A stretch of 64,000 nt of DNA from Lachnospiraceae bacterium (GCA_017387565.1 JAFOEY010000037.1:1-64000), one strand, 5' to 3'; counted from the first letter of the stretch, positions 18,850-27,854 are shown. Notes: generated by a model not told the origin, from the letters alone. Translations and numbers: made by a program.

Positions 18850-19557
18850 TTATTTATCCAATATCCGATTTTCTTTTACTTCTTTCTCCCATTTGCAGCA
18901 CATGATTACGGCATTTCCAAGGTATACAATCCACATGAGAAGTGTTGCAAAATTTGTATTGCCTCTTACATAATCCATCGCCCACATAAATACTGTAAAG
19001 ATATCAACACCAATCCATAGCCACCACTGCTCTGCATACATTTTTACGCTGATAATCATGGCAATGACACTGGATACTGTTGTAAACGCATCAATATAGG
19101 GCATTGCATCGCCAAGTCTATGTAATAAAATTCCGTAAAGCACGGTTCCCAAAATCGTCATTCCTAAAAAAATCAATCTGGTTTTGTTTGTCATATGACG
19201 TTTCTTTACTTCATTTGTCTCGGCATTCATGTTTTTATTCCATACATAAAATCCGTAAAACTGCATCGGAACATAATAGATAAGATTGAGCATTGTTTCG
19301 CCGTACAATTTGGAATTATATGCAATCAGTGCATATAAAACGGAATTAACAAGTCCGAAGATATAAGCAGAAAGCTTTCCTTTCCCGGTACATACCACAC
19401 AGGCAACTCCGGTTGTTGCTGATATAATTCCCATCAGACTGTCGCCCCAGTAGATACTTAGTATTGTAATAATCACACAGGCAGTAATTAACCATCCGCC
19501 TTCCCATGCTTTCCATCCGGCAAGCTCATTTTTAAGAAATCTTTTTACCATTTCCAT
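18850..19557 (-). CDS. pnuC: Nicotinamide riboside transporter
   Basis: A 235-residue integral membrane protein of the PnuC family (SWEET-like fold, about seven helices) that imports nicotinamide riboside by facilitated diffusion, trapped by NadR phosphorylation. Typical blocks are the aromatic membrane segments, YGFYVWNKN near the middle, and EQWWLWIGVDIFTVFMW near the end. It sits between a nicotinamidase gene and nadR in the NAD-salvage cluster. A small stem, CACCATC/GATGGTG, lies in the 106 bp gap upstream. Confidence 0.95.
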   Translation of the reverse strand: MEMVKRFLKNELAGWKAWEGGWLITACVIITILSIYWGDSLMGIISATTGVACVVCTGKGKLSAYIFGLVNSVLYALIAYNSKLYGETMLNLIYYVPMQFYGFYVWNKNMNAETNEVKKRHMTNKTRLIFLGMTILGTVLYGILLHRLGDAMPYIDAFTTVSSVIAMIISVKMYAEQWWLWIGVDIFTVFMWAMDYVRGNTNFATLLMWIVYLGNAVIMCCKWEKEVKENRILDK

Positions 19558-19663
19558 TATCCCCTCTTTCTTTTGTTTCTACAAAACATTTGCCATCTTA
19601 ACAACTAACTGCACCATCTTTTTATGATGGTGGATGCAAAAAGCTTTTTATCCTGATATCATT

Positions 19664-20200
19664 TTATACAATATCAATCTGGCATGTTTTCATTGCATCA
19701 ATCGCAGTCCTATGTGTATCCGGTGTCACACACGCGCATGCTTTTTCAATCACTTTTATCTGAGCTTCATACAAATTAGCCTTTGCTAATAACACATTGC
19801 TGATTACACATATTCCGGTACATACACCTGCAAATTCAATTTCGGTATCGTATGTATTTTCACATATTTCTTTCAGCTTTGCGGCCAAATCCACGCTACC
19901 AAAAGTAGGCTTGTCGACAATGGTATATTTTCCGTCATACTTTTCTTTTACGGCTGCCATAACATCTGCATTTATTTCCCAGCCCTCTGTATTTTTTATA
20001 CAGTGAGGCACAGGCAACTTTTTACCTTCCTGTGTTTCCATATAGTTTTCTTTATGTGTATCTCTGGTTAAGAATATGTGATCATAGTTTCCGTTTTGAA
20101 TCACATCCACAACCTGTGATATGGTATTGGCGCATTCCGCATTTCCCAAAACTCCTGTCAAAAAATCATTCTGCATATCAATCACTGCTAATACTTTCAT
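19664..20200 (-). CDS. Nicotinamidase-type cysteine hydrolase
   Basis: A 178-residue isochorismatase-superfamily hydrolase, most likely nicotinamidase (nicotinamide to nicotinic acid), feeding PncB. Catalytic triad residues are visible as Asp8 (AVIDMQNDF), Lys97 (VDKPTFGS) and Cys131 (GVCTGICVISN). The metal-binding His of classical PncA is not clear, and HCIKNTEGWE is a variant of the usual GT.GWE block. The substrate is inferred mainly from its place 39 bp behind nrtR in the NAD cluster. Related isochorismatase-like hydrolases cannot be excluded. Confidence 0.85.
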   Translation of the reverse strand: MKVLAVIDMQNDFLTGVLGNAECANTISQVVDVIQNGNYDHIFLTRDTHKENYMETQEGKKLPVPHCIKNTEGWEINADVMAAVKEKYDGKYTIVDKPTFGSVDLAAKLKEICENTYDTEIEFAGVCTGICVISNVLLAKANLYEAQIKVIEKACACVTPDTHRTAIDAMKTCQIDIV

Positions 20201-20239
20201 ACTTATCTTCCTTTCTTACTTTCCCGGTATGCCCCGGGA

Positions 20240-21058
20240 CTAATATCTATTTTTATACTTGTATAACAACGACTTTTTCCCTCCGGTAACCGAGATTCCT
20301 TTCTTATCAAGTGCAACTACCTTATCCTGAATCTTGTCTCTGAAATTTGTCTTATAAAGCGTCTTTCCCAGAAGTATCTCATACACCTTTTGCAAATCCG
20401 GCAGGGTAAATTCCTGTGGCATAAGGTTAAATGCAATATCAGTATATTCCACCTTGTTGCGAATTCTGAGCAGTCCTTCCATCACAATTTCTGCATGATC
20501 AAATGCCAATGCTTCTTCACTTTGAAGTCTCGGAACATAATTTTCAATCTGAAGAATTCCGTTATGAAATACTTTCTTTTCCAAAGAATATTTCATAAAA
20601 ACTCCTAGTGTCTCATTTTTCAAAATCATTTCTTTATCCGTCATACTGACATCAAACCATGCTGCCTCACTCGCATCCGAACCTGCATGAGCCTCGACAA
20701 TCGGAATTAATGCTATATAAGCCACATCTATGACACGCATGCGAGGATCGCGCTCCGGCTGGCTCATTGTATAAAGTTGTTCCAGATAGATATCGGAAAG
20801 CCCTGTTTCCTCATATAGTTCTCTTACAGCTGCCCGATAGGTTGATTCATCATATTCAACAAACCCTCCTGCAAGAGCCCAGCAATCCATAAAAGGATGA
20901 TCTTTTCTCCGGATCAGTAAAACCTTTAGTCCATCCAGTTTTTCATTCATACCAAGCACCAGTATATCAACCGTTACAGATGGCCTTTTATATTCGCCGG
21001 GATTGTACTGCGCTAAGAATTCTTTTTCCGTAAGTCCATTCGCATTTTTCTTTTCCAT
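20240..21058 (-). CDS. nrtR: NrtR-like Nudix transcriptional regulator
   Basis: A 272-residue protein with a Nudix domain and a C-terminal winged-helix domain of the NrtR type. NrtR represses NAD-synthesis and salvage genes and responds to ADP-ribose. The Nudix box (65-87, GFVEYDE...RELYEETGL) is intact, so hydrolase activity is possible. The C-terminal domain contains AFNLMPQEFTLPDLQKVYEI and the usual FRDKI block. First gene of the NAD-salvage cluster; its promoter overlaps palindromic and repeated TTTGCTACTTT motifs (21085-21130), consistent with control of its own operon. Confidence 0.9.
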   Translation of the reverse strand: MEKKNANGLTEKEFLAQYNPGEYKRPSVTVDILVLGMNEKLDGLKVLLIRRKDHPFMDCWALAGGFVEYDESTYRAAVRELYEETGLSDIYLEQLYTMSQPERDPRMRVIDVAYIALIPIVEAHAGSDASEAAWFDVSMTDKEMILKNETLGVFMKYSLEKKVFHNGILQIENYVPRLQSEEALAFDHAEIVMEGLLRIRNKVEYTDIAFNLMPQEFTLPDLQKVYEILLGKTLYKTNFRDKIQDKVVALDKKGISVTGGKKSLLYKYKNRY

Positions 21059-21084
21059 AACCGCTCCTCTCTTAAAAGTTGTTA

Positions 21085-21135
21085 TTTGCTACTTTTTATA
21101 TTTTGCATTTTAGTAGTATTTTGCTACTTTGTCAA
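21085..21135 (-). promoter_or_regulatory. nrtR operon promoter with probable NrtR operators
   Basis: TTGACA (21130-21135) and TAAAAT (21107-21112) on the minus strand are 17 bp apart. The spacer is an inverted repeat, AGTAG-N7-CTACT (21112-21128). The motif TTTGCTACTTT occurs there and again at about 21086-21096 downstream of the -10. Two sites around the -10 fit repression by a dimeric regulator. Confidence 0.7.
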
Positions 21136-21161
21136 GTGTTTTTTAAAAAAACAGTACTTTA

Positions 21162-21206
21162 TTAAAAAAACCAGTATCTGGCCCAATATGAACCTGATAC
21201 CGGTTT
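21162..21206 (-). terminator. Terminator after ispD
   Basis: AAACCGGTATC pairs with GATACTGGTTT (one mismatch), followed on the minus strand by a T-run. It separates the tRNA-modification operon from the nrtR operon. Confidence 0.75.
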
Positions 21207-21216
21207 TAAAATGATT

Positions 21217-21300
21217 GTATTGTTGTATTTGTCTTTTGTTATATTTGTTCTTTTTGTATTTGTTCTTTTTTGTATTTGTCTTTTGTTGTATTTGTTCTTT
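21217..21300. repeat. Low-complexity TTGTATTTGTTCTTTT repeats
   Basis: Imperfect tandem copies of a 14-18 bp T-rich motif (TGTATTTGTYYTTTT) run up to the ispD stop. No stem or coding signal is seen; simple-sequence expansion is likely. Confidence 0.6.
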
Positions 21301-22007
21301 TATTTTCGTTCCAAAAACAATTGCGCAATTTCCAAATCTTCCGGCGTTGTCAGTTTTATATTCTGATAACTGCCTTCCACAAATTTTACTTTTTGATCAG
21401 TAAACAATTCAGCAACCATGGCATCATCCGTTACGGCGATTCCATCCTTTATAAGTTGTACTTCGTTTTCCAACAATTTTTCATATGCATTTTTGATTAA
21501 TTGAAAATCGAAAATCTGCGGTGTCTGAATCATCCACACAAGACTGCGTTTCGGCGTACTAACTCCGAAACCGTCCGCGTCGCTGATTTTAATGGTATCC
21601 TTAACCGGCATACCAATCACACAGGCTTTATATTTTTGAACTGCTTCCATTCCTCTTTCTATTATGGAAACATCAGCAAACGGTCTTGCTCCGTCATGAA
21701 TAAAAACATAGTCGCATTCTTTATCTGCCGCAAAAAGTCCACAAGCGACCGAATGATAGCGCTCTTTGCCACCTGTAACAATCTTTTTCACTTTTTTAAA
21801 ATGATACTTTTCTACAATATGCTCTTTGCAGTATTCCCGCATATCCTCACCGGTTACAAGAATAATTTCATCCACGGAGCTTTCCTCAAAGTTTTTCAGA
21901 GAATAATAAAGAACAGGCTTTTCGTCCAAGAGCAAAAACTGCTTTGCGACGTCTGAACCCATTCTTTTTCCCTGCCCCGCTGCTAATACTATGGCAGTTG
22001 TTTTCAT
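21300..22007 (-). CDS. ispD: 2-C-methyl-D-erythritol 4-phosphate cytidylyltransferase
   Basis: Third step of the MEP isoprenoid pathway: CTP plus MEP gives CDP-methylerythritol. The 235-residue protein has VLAAGQGKRMGSDVAKQFL (residues 8-26), the HDGARPF motif, and WMIQTPQIFDF followed by TDDAMVAE. Length is typical. The gene starts one base after the tsaD stop, so it is translated with the tsaD operon, although no other MEP genes are adjacent. Confidence 0.96.
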   Translation of the reverse strand: MKTTAIVLAAGQGKRMGSDVAKQFLLLDEKPVLYYSLKNFEESSVDEIILVTGEDMREYCKEHIVEKYHFKKVKKIVTGGKERYHSVACGLFAADKECDYVFIHDGARPFADVSIIERGMEAVQKYKACVIGMPVKDTIKISDADGFGVSTPKRSLVWMIQTPQIFDFQLIKNAYEKLLENEVQLIKDGIAVTDDAMVAELFTDQKVKFVEGSYQNIKLTTPEDLEIAQLFLERK

Positions 22008-22008
22008 T

Positions 22009-23031
22009 TTATCGTTCTCCCAATTTTAAATTCGGAACCGCGTTCAAGTCCCAGCCACTTCGATTCCCCTGTACATATTCATAATAGCCTGCAGCAGCTA
22101 TCATGGCCGCATTATCAGTACACAGGATAGGGCTTGGACAATAAAATAAAACGTCATGTTCTTTGCATGTTTTTTCAAAAGCAGCTCTCAATGCAGAATT
22201 AGAAGCCACGCCTCCCGCAATGGCAAGCTTTTTAAAACCATATTTTTCTACGCCCATCATGGCATGATCCACCAATACATCAACAACCGCTTTTTGGAAA
22301 GAAGCGGCAACGTCTGCAGTCGGAACCGTTTCATGCTTCATTTCACAGGAATTGATGTAATTTAGAACCGAAGACTTCAATCCGCTGAAACTAAAATCAT
22401 ATTCGTTTCCATCCACTTTCGCCCTTGGAAAAGGAATTGCATCCGGATTTCCCTCTTTGGAAATCTTGTCAATTTTAGGACCACCCGGATATCCCAGACC
22501 AATTGCACGGGCGACTTTATCAAAAGCTTCGCCTGCTGCATCATCTCTGGTAGCGCCCAAAATCTGATATTTTCCATAATCTTCCACAACCACCAAATGC
22601 GTATGTCCGCCGGATACAACGAGACACGCAAAAGGCGGTTCTAAATCTTTATGCTGAATATAGTTAGCACTGATATGTCCCTCAATATGGTGGACACCGA
22701 CCAAAGGCTTATTCAGTGCAAAAGCAAGTGATTTGGCAAATGAAACCCCAACTAAAAGCGCTCCAACAAGTCCCGGTCCGTAGGTGACGGCAATTGCAGT
22801 GATATCATCCCAGGTCATTTGGGCTTCTTTCAGTGCTTGTTGAACCACCTGGTTGATTTTCTCAATATGCTTTCTGGAGGCAATTTCAGGGACTACTCCT
22901 CCGTATAATGTATGTAAATCTATCTGGGAAGAAATTACATTGCTCAAAACTTCCCGTCCGTTTTTTACAACAGAAGCAGCTGTTTCATCACATGAACTTT
23001 CAATTCCCAAAATATAGATATCTTCTGTCAC
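22009..23031 (-). CDS. tsaD: tRNA N6-adenosine threonylcarbamoyltransferase
   Basis: Catalytic subunit that transfers threonylcarbamoyl to A37 of ANN-decoding tRNAs, working with TsaB and TsaE, both in this window. About 340 residues, with [16 protein letters not shown] at the start, metal ligands in [20 protein letters not shown] and [13 protein letters not shown]. The GTG at 23029-23031 is preferred since GGAAG lies seven bases upstream; an in-frame TTG at 23052 overlaps the previous stop and has no site. Flanked by a small membrane protein gene and ispD in a tight operon. Confidence 0.96.
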   Translation of the reverse strand: MTEDIYILGIESSCDETAASVVKNGREVLSNVISSQIDLHTLYGGVVPEIASRKHIEKINQVVQQALKEAQMTWDDITAIAVTYGPGLVGALLVGVSFAKSLAFALNKPLVGVHHIEGHISANYIQHKDLEPPFACLVVSGGHTHLVVVEDYGKYQILGATRDDAAGEAFDKVARAIGLGYPGGPKIDKISKEGNPDAIPFPRAKVDGNEYDFSFSGLKSSVLNYINSCEMKHETVPTADVAASFQKAVVDVLVDHAMMGVEKYGFKKLAIAGGVASNSALRAAFEKTCKEHDVLFYCPSPILCTDNAAMIAAAGYYEYVQGNRSGWDLNAVPNLKLGER

Positions 23032-23048
23032 AATCACACTTCCTATTC

Positions 23049-23633
23049 TCAATTTTCGGTTTTCACAGCTTTCCAGCCATATATTTTATAATGTGAATTA
23101 TCATCTTTTCTTAAAATAAAGCAAAGCGTAGTCTGATAAAGCAAACCATCCTGGTTGATATCATAAACGCAATAAAGCTTTGCGCATTCATACCCATCTT
23201 TTGTAAATGTTTCCACATCCACACTGGAAGACGGAGAATAACTGGAAATCGTCCGGTTGTTTTGCTTATACTCTTCGACATCCGATTTCAACAAAGACAA
23301 ATACATTTCTTCCGTCTGGTTTGCAACCAGGTCGTCATCATATATTTCCCGCATCTTCAGTCCAAGTTCCCGAAGTTCCTCATCGGTATGCTCTTCATTA
23401 TAATAGCATTCTGTAATTTCACTGAAGTATTTGACCACTTCTCTGGGAGATGGCGGATAATTGGTTTCCAGATTTCTACTCAAAACCTTCTGGCTGGCAG
23501 TCATGGTTTCAACACTTACCTCTTCTGTTTTTTCTGGCATGCTCCGGTTTGACAGATAAAAGTAATAACCTAGAACCAATAACACTAAAAATACCAGGAT
23601 TACCATTCCCTTGGTTCCCTTAAACATTTTCAT
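23049..23633 (-). CDS. Membrane-anchored conserved protein (DUF6715-like)
   Basis: A protein of about 194 residues with one N-terminal membrane anchor ([17 protein letters not shown]) and an extracytoplasmic domain. The block [20 protein letters not shown] followed by [13 protein letters not shown] is characteristic of a Lachnospiraceae family I recall as DUF6715; its function is unknown. GAGGAAG with nine bases spacing selects the ATG at 23633 over an upstream TTG. It lies between rnz (4 bp gap) and tsaD, a position that suggests co-transcription but not function. Confidence 0.75.
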   Translation of the reverse strand: MKMFKGTKGMVILVFLVLLVLGYYFYLSNRSMPEKTEEVSVETMTASQKVLSRNLETNYPPSPREVVKYFSEITECYYNEEHTDEELRELGLKMREIYDDDLVANQTEEMYLSLLKSDVEEYKQNNRTISSYSPSSSVDVETFTKDGYECAKLYCVYDINQDGLLYQTTLCFILRKDDNSHYKIYGWKAVKTEN

Positions 23634-23637
23634 CAAC

Positions 23638-24549
23638 TTATTCTTCCTCAAATTCTAACTCAACGGTTCTGCCATCCTTGGCAGTATGAATACGTGGGAA
23701 TATTTTTTTCATGTCACGGATATATTCCTCCGGACGTGTCAACGACGGACTGTAATGGGTAAGCCACAGCTCCTTCGGTTGCGCTTTTGCTGCAATTGCG
23801 GCAGCTTCCGAAAACATCATGTGCTTATGTTCCTTGGCTTTGGGCAGTTTATCCGGCTCACCATACATTCCTTCTAAAATCAGCAAATCCACATTTTTGG
23901 CATATTGTTCGATTAAAGCTGTAGGTCTGGTATCCGTACAATAGGTTACACTAATTCCTTTTCGTACCTCTCCCATAACCATATCGGGAGTAAACAGCCT
24001 GCCCTCATGCTCAACCGTTTCTCCGTGTTGGAGCCGGTTCCAGCACAAAACAGGAATGTTCTGCTCTTTCGCCTTGTCAACCATAAACTTTCCTTTTCGT
24101 TCTACCACAATCCGATATCCATAACAAATCACATTATGGTGCACCCGAAAAGCATCAATATGAAATCCCTCAAAAGGAATACTTTCTTCTTCTTCTGATA
24201 TCTCATGAAAAACAATCGAAAACGGAAGCTCCGGTGCAATCGTCCGTAGGGAATTCACAACTCTTTCAAGTCCCTTTGGACCAATCATCAAAAGCGGCTC
24301 CGTCCGTTCTGCATTGCCCATGGTAAGAAGCAATCCCGGCAAGCCACTGATATGATCTGCATGATAATGGGTAAAGCACATAATATCGATTGGCTTCGGG
24401 CTCCACCCCTTTTCTTTCATTGCAATCTGTGTGCCTTCTCCACAGTCAATCAATATGCTTTTTCCATTGTATCTGGCCATCATGGATGTCAGATAACGAT
24501 AGGGTAAGGGCATCATGCCCCCTGTTCCGAGAAGACATACATCTAACAT
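23638..24549 (-). CDS. rnz: Ribonuclease Z
   Basis: Endonuclease that trims the 3' trailer of tRNA precursors. A 303-residue metallo-beta-lactamase-fold protein with the zinc motif HYHADH (61-66), later ligands in YCTDTRP and a C-terminal LTHYSPS block, as in bacterial RNase Z. The start follows the small zinc-protein gene without a gap. Its place among tsaB, tsaD and rimI makes a tRNA-maturation cluster. Confidence 0.94.
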   Translation of the reverse strand: MLDVCLLGTGGMMPLPYRYLTSMMARYNGKSILIDCGEGTQIAMKEKGWSPKPIDIMCFTHYHADHISGLPGLLLTMGNAERTEPLLMIGPKGLERVVNSLRTIAPELPFSIVFHEISEEEESIPFEGFHIDAFRVHHNVICYGYRIVVERKGKFMVDKAKEQNIPVLCWNRLQHGETVEHEGRLFTPDMVMGEVRKGISVTYCTDTRPTALIEQYAKNVDLLILEGMYGEPDKLPKAKEHKHMMFSEAAAIAAKAQPKELWLTHYSPSLTRPEEYIRDMKKIFPRIHTAKDGRTVELEFEEE

Positions 24550-24789
24550 TTATATAAGCTCCGTTTCTTCCTTACTGGTTACCGGAATTTGAAAAGAATG
24601 AACAAACTCATCGTAACAATCTTCACACAAATCCCAGGTCTGTGTTTCTCCGTCTTTATGCGAAAAATAGCCAAATGTCTGTTTTACCTCGAAACAACCC
24701 TCTCGAATCATTCCGTTTTCAACCTTAATCTGCTTTCCGCACTTATTACAGAAAACCTCTTTCAAAATATGATTTTCAAATTTTTTCAT
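24550..24789 (-). CDS. Small zinc-ribbon-like protein
   Basis: A 79-residue protein with CNKCGK (residues 14-19) and CEDCYDEF (55-62), two CxxC knuckles that should bind one zinc. A central segment, FGYFSHKDGETQTWDLC, is aromatic. I recognise it as a common small Clostridia protein without known function. It ends directly at the rnz start, so translation is likely coupled. Confidence 0.75.
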   Translation of the reverse strand: MKKFENHILKEVFCNKCGKQIKVENGMIREGCFEVKQTFGYFSHKDGETQTWDLCEDCYDEFVHSFQIPVTSKEETELI

Positions 24790-24933
24790 AATTCATGTCC
24801 CTTTCTTTTTCTTCATTTGCTCTTAACAACCTTACGCCATATAAGATTGCTTTAGTTAGCATTTGCTAATCACTGATTATTATATAGGAACATGTATCCT
24901 TAATCCTAGCGGAAATGTTTTCCGCTATTGTTT

Positions 24934-25038
24934 ATCTTTTCCACTCAATAATGTAGATTCCTAATTATATATCTTTTCCACATGATGATGGTATTTTCTG
25001 TTATTATCTTTTCCACATGATGATGGCATCTTCTGTCG
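24934..25038. repeat. Tandem duplication of the 3' end of rimI
   Basis: The segment ATCTTTTCCACATGATGATG, which codes the last residues of RimI in reverse, is repeated behind the stop with one unit at 24971 and a more degraded one at 24934 (spacing 37 and 35 bp). The true gene end lies in the copy at 25006. Confidence 0.75.
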
Positions 25039-25468
25039 GTTTTTCATAAAAATTCTTGCGGATGCCTTCCTGCACAAAACCAAGGCTCTCATACAAAGCA
25101 ATCGCAGAATTGTTTCCGGCTCTGACCTCCAGTGTGATTTCTAAAAAGCCTTCCTTTGCCATTTCTTCTATCATTACAGATACCATTCGTCTGGCAATTC
25201 CCTGCCTGCGATATGCGTTTGTCACTGCCACCTGATTGATGTCACCCTCATTGCACACACCGTATGCACCACAATGACCAACAATCTGCGTTCCGATTTT
25301 TGCAACATAATAGAAAGAGTTATTTTGTTTCAGTGCCTCTAAAAATCCCTGTTTTGTCCATGGCATACTAAAACATTCCTGTTCGATTTCTACTGCACGG
25401 TCAACATCATCTGCCGACATTTTAACAATCTGTACTTCCATATCTGTATCCGTTTTACTTATCTGCAT
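25004..25468 (-). CDS. rimI: Ribosomal protein S18-alanine N-acetyltransferase
   Basis: GNAT-family acetyltransferase of about 145-154 residues. The acetyl-CoA loop is RRQGIARR, with INQVAVTNAYRRQG and ALYESLGFVQEGIRKNFY as the RimI signature. The start is uncertain between 25468 and 25441. It follows tsaB by 66 bp, the usual Firmicute order. The 3' end is partly duplicated downstream. Confidence 0.92.
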   Translation of the reverse strand: MQISKTDTDMEVQIVKMSADDVDRAVEIEQECFSMPWTKQGFLEALKQNNSFYYVAKIGTQIVGHCGAYGVCNEGDINQVAVTNAYRRQGIARRMVSVMIEEMAKEGFLEITLEVRAGNNSAIALYESLGFVQEGIRKNFYEKPTEDAIIMWKR

Positions 25469-25534
25469 TCCGAGATTTGCCTCTGCCGGGATTTGTTTCT
25501 ACCGGCATTGAATTCTTTCCTTATCTGGTCCGCA

Positions 25535-26290
25535 TCATTTTGCTGCATTTTCTTTCTCCAGGCGTTCTCTTTCTGCCTGTGACAGACGAAGATATTCCGG
25601 TTTGTGCTCATATGCCTTAACCAAGTTTCCTTCTTTCGCATATTGTGCTGCCAAAACAGCCACAGCAGAAGCATGTTGCCGGTTACAGTTAGCCGGCGCA
25701 AACCCATAAGGCACTTTTAACTCAGCCTGAATATCAGCTTTTTGCACAGGTACACCATCTCCTAAAAACATAACCGGTCTGCCGATATCATTCAGCTCGC
25801 CAATCACATCATGCATGTCTGCAACAAACTGCGGTTTTTCAACGACAAAAGCAAGACCCGTCTCATCAAAAGTGGCTACTGTCTGATCGCTTTTTTCCTC
25901 TTTCACAAAGGAATAGTATCCGGTATAAACCTGATTGCGTCTGGCATCCATAATCGGGCAGATGATTCCTTCATAGCCGATAAGCTGATATGCCATGGCA
26001 TCCATGGTAGGAATTTCAGCAATTGGTTTATCCAATGCTTCGGCGATTCCCTTCGCAGTTGCAGAACCAATGCGCAACCCGGTAAAAGATCCAGGACCTG
26101 CCGCTACGGCCACAACATCAATCGTTGCTAAATCCAGCTCTATCATACGCTTCACTTCATCTAACATAGGAAGTAAAGTCTGTGAATGCGTTTTTTTATA
26201 ATCAATGGTATATTCGGCAAGCAGCCTGTCATCTTCCGTAACGGCGACACTGGCTACCAGTCCCGAACTGTCAATTGCAAGAATTTTCAT
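25535..26290 (-). CDS. tsaB: tRNA threonylcarbamoyladenosine synthesis protein TsaB
   Basis: A 251-residue ASKHA-fold partner of TsaD. N-terminal MKILAIDSSG, KKTHSQTLLPMLDE and AAGPGSFTGLRIG are the family marks. TsaB has no catalytic site of its own and scaffolds TsaD and TsaE. A 187 bp R1 element separates it from tsaE, which in relatives is directly adjacent. The insert may change co-expression with tsaE. Confidence 0.95.
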   Translation of the reverse strand: MKILAIDSSGLVASVAVTEDDRLLAEYTIDYKKTHSQTLLPMLDEVKRMIELDLATIDVVAVAAGPGSFTGLRIGSATAKGIAEALDKPIAEIPTMDAMAYQLIGYEGIICPIMDARRNQVYTGYYSFVKEEKSDQTVATFDETGLAFVVEKPQFVADMHDVIGELNDIGRPVMFLGDGVPVQKADIQAELKVPYGFAPANCNRQHASAVAVLAAQYAKEGNLVKAYEHKPEYLRLSQAERERLEKENAAK

Positions 26291-26442
26291 AGATTACTCA
26301 CCTGACTGTCTAAAATGTTTCCTCTTTCAAGTCATTTATATTTCAATGAATTGATGTTCTAAAAATTATTATCCTATTAAATTTCAACAATCCTATTCTA
26401 TCAATTTCATATTTAATCAATTTTATATTTTGTCGAATTTAT

Positions 26443-26629
26443 ATGATGTTGGGATCAAAAGGTATTTTGCCCCCATGATACCAACGGATTGCTACGCACT
26501 TTGTGCTCTCGCAATCCGTAAACAATCGAAATCCGCCCTAATCGGGCTACTTTCTCATGTTTTGCGGGTCTCAAAGTCATACTTTTTCATGCGAGCATGA
26601 AAAGTATGACCTTTTGACCCTGGTATCAT
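26443..26629 (+). repeat. Dispersed palindromic element R1, full copy between tsaE and tsaB
   Basis: The 187 bp element has near-identical ends: ATGATGTTGGGATCAAAAGG at the left and, as complement of the right end, ATGATACCAGGGTCAAAAGG. The left end is followed by an inner ATGATACCAAC. The interior carries the same three stems as the copy at 1-146. TTAT flanks both ends, a possible 4 bp target duplication. The rest of the 26291-26679 gap is AT-rich sequence without visible signals. Confidence 0.9.
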
Positions 26630-26679
26630 TTATATTACGATAATTACAAATTAAATCGTTTTCCTGTTTCAATATTTAC

Positions 26680-27114
26680 TTATATTGAGACATCATCTGA
26701 TAACGTTATCTTGCGGTAGTCAAAACCTTTTTCCGGATTTTTTTCAATCGTAATCCATTTGGTCTCTTTAGGCATGATGTCCTGAATGAGATTGGCCCAC
26801 TCAACCAGACAAATTCCCTCTCCGAAAAAGCAGTCTTCGTATCCGATTTCTTCCATCTCTTCCGGATCGCCGATGCGATAGACATCAAAATGATAAAAGG
26901 GTAATCTTCCTTCATCATATACCTGCAAAATGGTAAAAGTCGGACTGTTGACCGGCTCATTAATGTCCAGTCCGGCTGCTACACCTTGTGTAAAGACAGT
27001 CTTGCCAACTCCCAGATCACCGATTAAAGCGTAAATATCACCGGCTTTTGCATTTTTTCCAATTTGGTATCCTAATTGATACGTTTCTTTGTCATGAAAT
27101 GTTTCTATTACCAT
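26680..27114 (-). CDS. tsaE: tRNA threonylcarbamoyladenosine synthesis ATPase TsaE
   Basis: A 144-residue P-loop ATPase needed for the TsaD-TsaB cycle. Walker A is GDLGVGKT (32-39); NSPTFTILQVYDEG and FHFDVYRIGDPEE-like blocks (here HFDVYRIGDPEE) and LVEWANLI follow. Full length. It begins 95 bp behind the YcxB-like gene, with a truncated R1 element in the gap, and is followed by a full R1 element before tsaB. Confidence 0.95.
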   Translation of the reverse strand: MVIETFHDKETYQLGYQIGKNAKAGDIYALIGDLGVGKTVFTQGVAAGLDINEPVNSPTFTILQVYDEGRLPFYHFDVYRIGDPEEMEEIGYEDCFFGEGICLVEWANLIQDIMPKETKWITIEKNPEKGFDYRKITLSDDVSI

Positions 27115-27135
27115 ATTTTTATTTTAACCCAAGAT

Positions 27136-27208
27136 TGATAATACCAGTATGCTTCTTTGCCTTTTTCATGCGAGCATGAAAAGTATGACCTTTTGACCCT
27201 TGTATCAT
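27136..27208 (+). repeat. Internally deleted copy of repeat R1
   Basis: GATAATACCAG-like left end, then the right-hand stem TTTTTCATGC/GCATGAAAAGTATG and the end GACCCTTGTATCAT. The middle part found in full copies is missing. It fills the gap between the YcxB-like gene and tsaE. Confidence 0.75.
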
Positions 27209-27209
27209 A

Positions 27210-27854
27210 TTATTGCTTTATTTTCATCTTTTTAGGATCTACATGTGTTGATAATACACGAATCAATGCGGTTGCATCCGGTTGCAAATCCCTGCGCGGA
27301 AAAATAGATGCTCTGTTTTTTCCGGTATAGACAATAATACTCTTGGAGGTTGCTACTGCTTTAACAATATAATCCCATCCAATCATTTCCCTGATATCAT
27401 CCTGCGATACTTCCATTCCGTTTTCATAAAAAGCATAGTGAAGCGGCTTTTGGAAAGTTTCCTGCATTGCCTGCTGGCGTGACATCAAAAACAGATTTAT
27501 CGGAATATAAAATACAACAATAATTCCAAAAATCAAATATAACGGGCTGGCATTTTTTGCAAAATATGCGTATATCATCAAAATACCGACAATCGTAGAA
27601 AGCAGACCTCCTAACGAAGTATAGGAATGCCTGAGAGAATAGTCAAATAAATCTGATGCTTTAATCTGAACATCTATTTCATACAACGGATCTCCCTTGG
27701 GGGTCTCATATGTATATTCTTCGGATAGCTCATCTTGTTTTTTTGAGTTTTCATCCGAATTGGGTTCATCGTATTTTTCTTGATTCGAATCGGTTTTATC
27801 GGTTTCATTTTCATAGGTTCGTTTTTCTTCTTCAAAATCCTGCTGATTTTTCAT
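27210..27854 (-). CDS. YcxB-like membrane protein
   Basis: A 214-residue protein. Residues 1-55 are acidic and disordered (EEEKRTYENETDKTDSNQEK). Two membrane segments follow at about 85-103 and 108-125, then a C-terminal domain with YAFYENGMEVSQDD, IGWDYIVKAVATSKSIIVY and FPRRDLQ, the YcxB-like C-terminal pattern. The family is membrane-bound and uncharacterised. It precedes tsaE in the same direction. Confidence 0.8.
   Translation of the reverse strand: MKNQQDFEEEKRTYENETDKTDSNQEKYDEPNSDENSKKQDELSEEYTYETPKGDPLYEIDVQIKASDLFDYSLRHSYTSLGGLLSTIVGILMIYAYFAKNASPLYLIFGIIVVFYIPINLFLMSRQQAMQETFQKPLHYAFYENGMEVSQDDIREMIGWDYIVKAVATSKSIIVYTGKNRASIFPRRDLQPDATALIRVLSTHVDPKKMKIKQ

Noticed and set aside
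21215..21500. Plus-strand ORFs in the T-rich repeats behind ispD
   Set aside because: Low-complexity Leu/Phe/Tyr translation opposite the ispD 3' end, without a start signal.
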